From: Lepeophtheirus salmonis
Taxonomy: Eukaryota; Arthropoda; Copepoda; Siphonostomatoida; Caligidae
NCBI RefSeq assembly: GCF_016086655.4
Contig: NC_052135.2
Coordinates: 6,538,363 to 6,602,362 of the forward strand
Direction: 5' to 3'
Length of the DNA: 64,000 bases
Below the pieces are notes generated by a model that saw nothing but the letters and a program-made list of their open reading frames with translations, did no database searches and was not told the DNA's origin. Position numbers and translations under genes: made by a program. This document shows positions 57,200-64,000 of this stretch, in pieces; the stretch's first letter is position 1, and every line of letters starts with the position of its first letter.

Positions 57200-57775
57200 A
57201 TTATAAAAAACCTGATTTTTATGGAATAAAGAGAAGAGAACACAAAACCCATTTGTGATATGTTTAGATAATATATTAAGCTATATTTTTAAATTCAATA
57301 TGGTACCTTCACATACAATAACAGCCTTCATATGCTGGCGAACATATTGACAGCTCTTGACGAGAAAGGTCATGTCTATGGCGGCGACCCACACTGTCAT
57401 TAATGTAGTTCGGAGCGTATCCAAATTTAGATGAGAAGTGCAAAGGACGTTCTTCTCCAAAGTCAAGGGTGTTTGAGGTCAGAGAAGAAGTCAGCTGTTG
57501 CTGCAGAAGTTTGGTTCTTCTTGCCTGTATGGGAGGGGGCACTCCTTAATGGAATTATTGTAGGAAGTCCGGAATGAGATACCAATAGAGGAGATCGCAA
57601 CAGGGTTTCCTTTTTAATTGTTACTCAGACATTTTTATCCTTTGAGACAGGGGATAAAAACGAAACTTGCTTATTTTTTGGTGGAGATGTAGTTTAGTGC
57701 CCCAATAAAACCTTGTAATTACAAATAACGGGGCTAAAATTATAATTAAATGCCGCAATAAGTTTTGAGCAGCCA
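57200..57775 (-). mobile_element. Mariner relic, pair member 2
   Basis: On -: SAPSHTGKKNQTSAA (second-Asp block after the lost QQD), TLDFGEERPL, then LRTTLMTVWVAAIDMTFLV and KSCQYVRQHMKAVIVCEGTI, a good mariner C-terminus. A residual N-terminal part lies at 57600-57690. Matches 51745-52380 end to end, including the bounding blocks noted there. The catalytic first block is missing. Confidence 0.8.
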
Positions 57776-57779
57776 CTCC

Positions 57780-58150
57780 GTTTGCTTTTTTTTAAGTGAG
57801 CCATGTTCACAAAGGTTTTGACTATTTTAACATACCTGAGCACGTCTTTGTCCATCATGGAGCTGAGTGATAATTAATATATTGTACATATCTACATGAA
57901 CATTTATTTTGAAAGATATATATATATATATAGATATGATAGTACCATATTATTCTTGAAAGTTTTAAGGGTAATGAATGTCTAGACAAAAGGCAACGAT
58001 GTGTTATATACACTATGCATCCACTCTTCTTTGTCTTTTCCTGATTCAATTAGAGTCACTTTAAATCAATATCAAAGTGACAATAATTACACCTATTCAT
58101 CATCTTCTAGATATTAATATTTATCAATATAATGTACTATTGAGTGTGGT
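57780..58150. other. No recognisable feature
   Basis: AT-rich, with a (TA)n stretch near 57918. Confidence 0.4.
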
Positions 58151-58151
58151 A

Positions 58152-58177
58152 AAAGACTCGTCTCCAGACGAGTCTTT
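58152..58177. repeat. Perfect 26-bp palindrome
   Basis: AAAGACTCGTCT, CC, AGACGAGTCTTT: 12-bp perfect arms. No adjacent gene or repeat family recognised. Confidence 0.9.
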
Positions 58178-58580
58178 GTTCAGAATCAAAACAAACAAAG
58201 AAAGGAGACTCTTAATAAATTGATTAGTTAGGAGAACTGTGTGATATAAAGTTTAAAGACATCATATGATTTAGTTGCTCTAGAGATTTACATCGTACAT
58301 ACATAAACTTATGCAAATGAAACTTAATATTTTTCTGTGCCTTGCAAATAATCATATTATATCTACAAGTATATGTTTATAATTATATTTAAATAACTAA
58401 TGTGTACAGTGTGTATTAGGGTGATTACTAATTTACTTTTAGAAGATTAAGCAAATCAAATCCCTTTATTTCGTGGAACCATTGTATTCATAAATATGGA
58501 CCGACACAATACTACGACCATGCACTGATATACATGGCTTACTTTGTTCTATGTATGTATATACAAAGTACATAAGTATA

Positions 58581-59321
58581 CCGAGTGGTCCAATAAAATC
58601 TGTACACTCTTAATCATTTATGTAGACCCTCTTAGCGGCAATGATGGCTCACAAGAGGCAGTGGAAGAAATGGCACCCTCTGAGGTACTCTGTCATGGTG
58701 TCCCAGTCCTGGCTGACAGTGGCGTTATGGGCCTCAGTGTTTGTATGACGGAAACTGCAGGCCTTCCCCTAGACATGCACCCAAAAGGTGTAGTCGAGGG
58801 GGTAGGCATCAGGGTTGTAGGTGGGTCTAAAGTATCAAAAAGAGATCAGAAGAACTCAAAGACTTATTCAAAAGAGTCTTGCAACGGAGAAGATGGGGTT
58901 CTTTCATTGATGGTGTCAAGTGTGGACTCTCTACCGTCATACGACTCTTTCTGTCATCTTTTTTATTGTTCTCTGTACATTCTGGTGCGAAACACCAGAA
59001 TATCTTGTATGGACTCTTATGGACTTGAGAGGATTTGAATAAGCTGTTTTTTTTAATCCTCCGGGTCCAGTTTGGCCTTTTGGACACTGCCCTTTTCCCC
59101 GCCAACTTTTAGGACTTGTCGACGGCGTAGACAGTGGTCCTGGAGACACCGAGCTGCTTGTCATGTTCTCGATTTGTACTTTAACTAGAGAGATCAAGTT
59201 TTGTTTTGCTTTGTAACTAATTGTTTACGCTTTGATATATCAAAATATGAATTAATTTCAATCGCTCAACCTTAATTGATTATTTAATTAGTAAGTGTTA
59301 AGATCTGAATGGACCACTCAG
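58581..59321 (-). mobile_element. Internally deleted mariner derivative, copy B
   Basis: 741 bases between TA dinucleotides. Ends CCGAGTGGTCCAATAAAATC and, inverted, CTGAGTGGTCCATTCAGATC. On -: N-terminal remnant (NPLKSIRVHTRYSGVS, then MKEPHLLRCKTLLN) joined to PPTYNPDAYPLDYTFWVHV and, after, KACSFRHTNTEAHNATVSQD, with C-terminus AIIAAKRVYIND. The missing block is the one with the first two catalytic Asp residues, with the same joint as in 28858-29704. A 164-residue frame on + at 58544-59038, the longest in the window, is an antisense shadow. Confidence 0.9.
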
Positions 59322-59324
59322 TAT

Positions 59325-59869
59325 ATATGTACATACTATGAATTACAGAGGTACATAATTTGACATACAATAACTATGCTCGGATTCATTTATTTTTCAT
59401 AAATAATTACTATTTTCAAAAATATTTTCGTAGAAATGTGTACAAACTATAAAGATATTTAAGATTTGTTTGTTGTTCATATCATGAGAAATCAATACAA
59501 TTCTACTTAATTGTCAAATTCTCCACATAATATACTATATAAATAATAATAGAACCGATTAACGTTTTTTTATAGTAATAGAAACTATAGAGCCCACTCA
59601 TTTCTCAACTTTTCTTTTAAACGAAAGACAACGATACAACATGTATCAGTGAATCATGATTGAAACTTTGGAAAGTTTTCGTTGCCTTACTAACTAACTT
59701 ACCGATTTGTCTGTAATGTTAACTGTTAGAGTAATAAAAATAAACAAATTCCGTAATGAGACCAGGAACAACTGAGATAAAGCCCAAATAAATCGTGTGT
59801 CTCACTTCTTGACACAAGAATTATTTATGACAAGATTTCCCGCAATATTCCCTCCCCAAGAGTCTCATT
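59325..59869. other. No recognisable feature
   Basis: AT-rich. The right end may contain unrecognisable mariner sequence upstream of the next relic. Confidence 0.4.
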
Positions 59870-60170
59870 GTCACAATTAAAAAGCTGAAGGACGACAATA
59901 AGAGGCTATGGAGGAAACCTAGAATCCCAAAACTCAAAAGTGGTGTGAAGACAACTTGGTCAATTTCTGGCCTGATCAATATCGCCTCTTTTCTCACCAG
60001 ATTGCAACCCTCTTGACTTGAGATCTGGTACGCCATTCAGAGGAAGGCCTGTGTCACCTCCTATATGAATGCCATAAAGTCTGCCGTCGAGAAAGAGATG
60101 GTTGACATGTCGGAGGAATGCGTAAAGAAGAAATGCAAGGACTTCAGCCCTATAAGCCAAAAGTGTCCAC
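59870..60170 (+). pseudogene. Mariner transposase relic, third-Asp region to C-terminus
   Basis: Frames on + give QKWCEDNLVNFWPDQ, then FSPDCNPLDL (third Asp kept), then IWYAIQRKACVTSYMNAIKS and AVEKEMVDMSEECVKKKCKD, FSPI. This is a mariner C-terminal third (IWGxIERKAC...ALKSAVEKEW...SEEVVKKxC), broken by two shifts. The C-terminal ~15 residues and everything before the second Asp are missing. Confidence 0.8.
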
Positions 60171-60212
60171 TTAGGGATTTAAAACATAAAAAGATGGAGA
60201 ATATGTTATTCG

Positions 60213-60262
60213 GCAAAATCTCCACGTGGCCGAATTACCAGTGGCAAAATTACCAGTCTAAG
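60213..60262 (+). repeat. ~45-bp block shared with 18185
   Basis: See 18185-18240. It contains an internal double gaattaccagtggc, aaaattaccagtc. Confidence 0.55.
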
Positions 60263-60269
60263 GATTCAC

Positions 60270-61295
60270 TTCTGTTACACTTTGCGGTTGTGCAGGATAT
60301 GTACATAAGTTGTGATTTATGCATGCGCAAAAGCTATAAGAAACAAATAATGACCGTCGATGTAAAATTGTTAAAATAAAACATAATCCAATGATTATAG
60401 GATAATACAACTGCATAACATATTAAAAGAAAACTTGGTTTGCAGGAATAGGGACGACTTGTCCCTTCGGACAGATTACACACTGTATTAGCCTGCCTGA
60501 CAGAACAATTTTCCTATCGCTGACGCTCGGACTAGTGTCACTCAAAAACACTGTATAGTCCAATCTCTGTTGAACTATTCTCTATTTATTAGTAGGGACT
60601 AATTTGAGTTCATTATATTCACTAGAACACTAATATGAGGGATAAATATGAAAATCAACAGCTGACAAAAAATACATAGAACTTCACCACTCAGATTTAT
60701 TACGTTGTTACATCACTCACACAAAAATATATCTGCTTCTTTTCCCCTTGTCAACAATTACTAAAGTAACATATGTTTTTTATAAATAATGATTTGTGGC
60801 AAATTTAATCGGTTTTTACTTTCCTTATAATATTTTTGTATTAGCCTGAACATAGCACATTTTAAATAGGCACATACATATGACAGTAATGGAGACTTTA
60901 AATCAAAACTGGCTTTGATGTTCAAACTAATCTGACTGCTGCTTCTTCTAATACCTCTTTAAATGGACATAAAGAGACGACTTTGTGACATTTTTTAAAG
61001 ATATGAATATGTCAACTTGAAATTTCATGGAAACGTGCAAAAAAACATAACATTTAGTAGAACGATTGCATATGTTATATACATACAAAGATTTGAAATA
61101 ATCTTACTCTATGTAATAGCTGTTTAAAAAGAAAGCCATTAATTTTTCCAAATGCATATCTTGCGTTGTATAAGGGTGATTGGTTTACACTAGACGGTCT
61201 TAAAAAATAAAATATTTTGTACTAAAAAAACTTATAGACAATGTTGTGATTGTTTAACCATATAATTAGAGTTGGCAAATTTGTCTAAATCCCTG
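60270..61295. other. Mostly featureless; holds Rep-L copy 2
   Basis: 61110-61225 is collinear with 50805-50940 (tagctgtttaaaaagaaagc, catatcttgcgttgtataag, ttaaaaaataaaat). Otherwise nothing recognised. Confidence 0.45.
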
Positions 61296-61299
61296 AGAG

Positions 61300-61470
61300 T
61301 AGTGTTGTGTTGGTCCTTATTTAAGACTGAAAACTGCAATTCCGTCCAGTTTAGTGTTGGTCTGCTCCAGTTCAGTTCTGTGTATATCTTCTAAACAGTT
61401 ATAAACTTCGGACCTTGACAACGTTCATCAACTTTTTTTAAATAAGTTCTAGTAATCACAGTAAACCAAG
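61300..61470 (+). repeat. CRE-bearing MITE, copy 8 (right end lost)
   Basis: Begins TAGTGTTGTGTTGGTCCTTA. Core decayed to accttgacaacgttcatcaa. The right end is not recognisable. Confidence 0.75.
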
Positions 61471-61789
61471 GTTCAAGCTAACCCACTACAAATGGCGTAG
61501 AAGAACTAAAAACTACAACAATAAGTTCATAAGACCATTTGTCATATTTTCATTAAAAAAACACTCATTTATTATATTCAAATAGTCAACTGTATACCTA
61601 GACATAAAAAGAGGCATGTGTCGAACAAATTGGGATTTCAAAAGCCTGATATTTTTATATAGTTAAATGTTTGACTATTTAAATTTAATTAAGGTTTTTT
61701 TTCTTCAAATAAAACATGACGAATGGTCGACAAACGGCCTTTTGAACTTATGTTAGGGTATTGTAGCAATTCATAAGTTTTTCTACTCC

Positions 61790-61910
61790 ATTTTTAGGGC
61801 GCGAGGTAAGAGAAGAAGGTAAAATTGATCCCTCTTGACATCGTTTAGGGTTTTTTATTTTTATAATTATTCCCATACATAATAGAATAAATTATATTAC
61901 TAATTAACAA
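61790..61910. repeat. Dispersed repeat Rep-I, copy 2
   Basis: Match to 21150-21270; see there. At both sites a MITE fragment follows within about 100 bases. Confidence 0.55.
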
Positions 61911-61994
61911 TATAACAAGTTCTTATTATATTGTATTATAATGAAAACAATAATATTTTTTGCAAGATATGTGCAATATCATATATTTTTATGA

Positions 61995-62098
61995 AAAATT
62001 CCAAGGACTGGTCCATATGATAAACAATTCAAAGGACCAATTGGACTGGTCCTAAGACTAGACTGGACCGAATAAATAAGGATCGACGGTACATTAGT
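61995..62098 (+). repeat. CRE-bearing MITE, right-end fragment
   Basis: The fragment cctaagactagactggaccg, aataaataaggatcgacg, ending acattagta, represents the right end only. Confidence 0.7.
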
Positions 62099-62099
62099 A

Positions 62100-63461
62100 C
62101 TGACGGCTGAGCAAGATAGACATATTTTTACATCATAGAGTATAATAACGGTACTCTGACTGTAACGGTCAAGGAAAGCGATATATAGGTCATCTTGGTA
62201 ACAGTTATACTCTTTGACGTAACTATTATAAAGGTTGGTGGAAGTCAAACATGAGTCGGAGAAGTGTTATACCCTCTTATTTTTATTCATCTTGATTATT
62301 AGAACTACACTAATATTTATTACATCAAAAATATATATATGACATACAGTGCAACCTGTATACAAGATGGATGCTACATGCAAAACCTCTACTACTTTTC
62401 ATTAATACGACTACATTGTTATTTCTTAGGTCCCAAGAAGAATGTTAATCTCAGGTTGGACTGTAATACATATTATTATGTATGTTCATAGATCAACACG
62501 GGGGTTTTATTCAATCTTTTGAAAAACAAAAAAAAGAGGCAAATTCGATTGCCTCATTTAAATATTGTTTTTGCTCCTAGGTCTATGAAATATATGTATG
62601 TACAATGTACTGATGTATTAATATTTGAATTGTGGTTTCCGTTCCATATTGCATTTAGATATTGTATCTCTCTTTGAATTAGAGTGTGTGTATTGAATGG
62701 CTATACAATTTGTATATATAATATGCGACTTAAGTGTTTTGTTTTGTCATGATTTACATTATGTAGGAAGAAGTTAAGAATGTATAATATACGTATGTAT
62801 ATTAGGGTAATTATCAATTTACAATTTCATTTTTCTGAACTAATTGAGGAAGGATTAAATATAAAATAAAATAAAAAACTCAGTTGTAAATTGTTTAATG
62901 CAAATAACGTCACGCATAACAGGATTTCAAATTTAAACTCTTAGCTTTTATCCATACCACGTGTGCAAATATGAAACTGGATTTTTTAATAGTTTATTGC
63001 ATGAAAATGATGAAGAATATTTTATTCAAGCTATTGGTCATCTCAATACATTTATAATATTTATGTATTGTGGAGTCTACTAATAAAAATGCTATTTTCA
63101 TTTATTGGTTAATTACAGTTTACATTTTTGGATATTCAAATCACATTATAATTATTTCAATACAAACTGAAGAACCACAGACATACAAATTAAAACCAAA
63201 GTCCTCAGACCTTTAAAGAATCCAAATTAGTTGTAATACAAACATCCGGTAAAATAATTATAATTATTTTATTTTTACATGAAGATCCGTACAGATCTTG
63301 TATTAATTGAAAACATTGTGATATTCAGCATCGATAGAATAGTAAGATAATTTATTTACATCGTCCACCTACCTAATAGAGATCCGTGCCCCATTTTTGG
63401 TTTCCAGCATATCTTTTGAGAAGCATTCTCTAACAAACTACTAAGAATACTAATAATTAAG
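62100..63461. other. Featureless AT-rich stretch
   Basis: No motif recognised. A minus 89-residue frame (61979-62248) overlaps the MITE fragment and is not supported. Confidence 0.45.
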
Positions 63462-63682
63462 GTTATAAACGTCCGTATTTAAGACTAAATACTAGAGTCC
63501 TATTCATTTCAGTCTTGGTCCGGTCCAGTTGAGTCCTGCATATCACTCTTAGAAACTTATAAAGTTCAGTCCTTTTTTTCGTCACTTGACTTTATTTTTT
63601 AAGCATTTCTAGTACTGACTGTTCTAAGAAGCAACAGTCTTAAGGACAGGTCCTAAGGCTGGACTCTACCGACACAACACTA
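63462..63682 (+). repeat. CRE-bearing MITE, copy 9
   Basis: Contains tcttggtccggtccagttga, gttcagtcctttttttcgtc, atttctagtactgactgttc, and ends accgacacaacacta. The core octamer is destroyed. Confidence 0.8.
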
Positions 63683-63689
63683 TTCAATC

Positions 63690-64000
63690 ATCTTTAAAAA
63701 AAAAAGTTAGGCAAAAAGTTAGTTGGATACACAATGTTCGCCAAGAGTTCCCCTATTTTTTTTTTTAACCATTAAATTAAAAAATAAATTTATTTGTCGG
63801 TTTCCCAAAAATATAAAAAAAAACAGTGAAATATCAGATCAATGGTTTTTAAAATAAATTATGCGTGTGTTTTTTATTGCATTTTATCAAATAAAGGAAA
63901 TTTTAGTCATTAAATGTAATTGTTCCTCATTTTGCATTACAGAAAGTTATGAATAAAAAAAAATTCTACACCTATTGCACAATATTCATGCTCCATGTTT
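63690..64000. other. No recognisable feature
   Basis: AT-rich with A and T runs. Confidence 0.4.

Noticed and set aside
58544..59038. 164-residue open frame on +, the longest in the window
   Set aside because: It is antisense to the deleted mariner transposase whose coding remnants and terminal repeats are on - (58581-59321).
60065..60379. 104-residue open frame on + as a novel gene
   Set aside because: Its first third is a mariner C-terminus; the remainder runs into a dispersed block and has no recognisable feature.

Overview
The window is AT-rich animal nuclear DNA that is almost entirely non-coding. It carries one clearly recognisable host coding exon, one plausible unassigned exon, one processed pseudogene and a dense layer of decayed transposons. 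The transposon load is dominated by many divergent mariner-like (Tc1/mariner superfamily) transposase relics. Together with the AT richness and sparse short exons, this fits an arthropod, and a caligid copepod (sea louse, Lepeophtheirus-like) is my best guess. That identification is inference; nothing in the window names the species.

Host genes. The firm gene signal is an exon on + at 42827-43016. It encodes the first 56 residues of a CDKL1/4-type cyclin-dependent-kinase-like protein, with the glycine loop GEGSYG, the VAIKK lysine and the start of helix C, between a good 3' splice site and a GT donor. No later exon of this kinase was found, so the gene continues in introns to the right or beyond the window. 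A 133-nt open block on - at 38734-38866, bounded by AG and GT, looks like an exon of an unknown gene. A truncated, frameshifted, intron-free copy of ribosomal protein S13 (uS15) lies at 41854-42165.

Layout. 1-3300: a ~110-bp tandem array and a small mariner scrap. 3300-6750: two copies of a ~190-240-bp MITE, a mariner relic and other dispersed repeats. 6777-8740: a Ty3/Gypsy LTR-retrotransposon relic (gag, RT, RNase H and integrase pieces). 9080-9652: a mariner relic. 10320-17865: two copies of a ~1-kb unclassified repeat around AT-rich blocks, a mariner relic and a rearranged mariner derivative. 18180-22886: mariner, hAT and MITE relics. 22890-28490: mostly featureless AT-rich DNA. 28530-29704: a mariner derivative inserted in or abutting another mariner relic. 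30360-37080: rearranged mariner pieces and MITEs. 38700-43600: the host exons, the RpS13 pseudogene, a near-full-length mariner relic and a 479-bp mariner derivative in the CDKL intron. 44285-60180: further mariner relics, the best being 48510-49515, and a ~184-bp tandem array at 52680-53560. 60200-64000: MITE copies and featureless DNA.

The dispersed families appear repeatedly: a TA-flanked MITE with a TGACGTCA core (11 copies or fragments), an internally deleted mariner derivative in three copies, and several short families named Rep-B to Rep-L below. No intact transposase, no autonomous element, no RNA gene and no CRISPR-like array was seen. Family boundaries were set by eye and are approximate to tens of bases.
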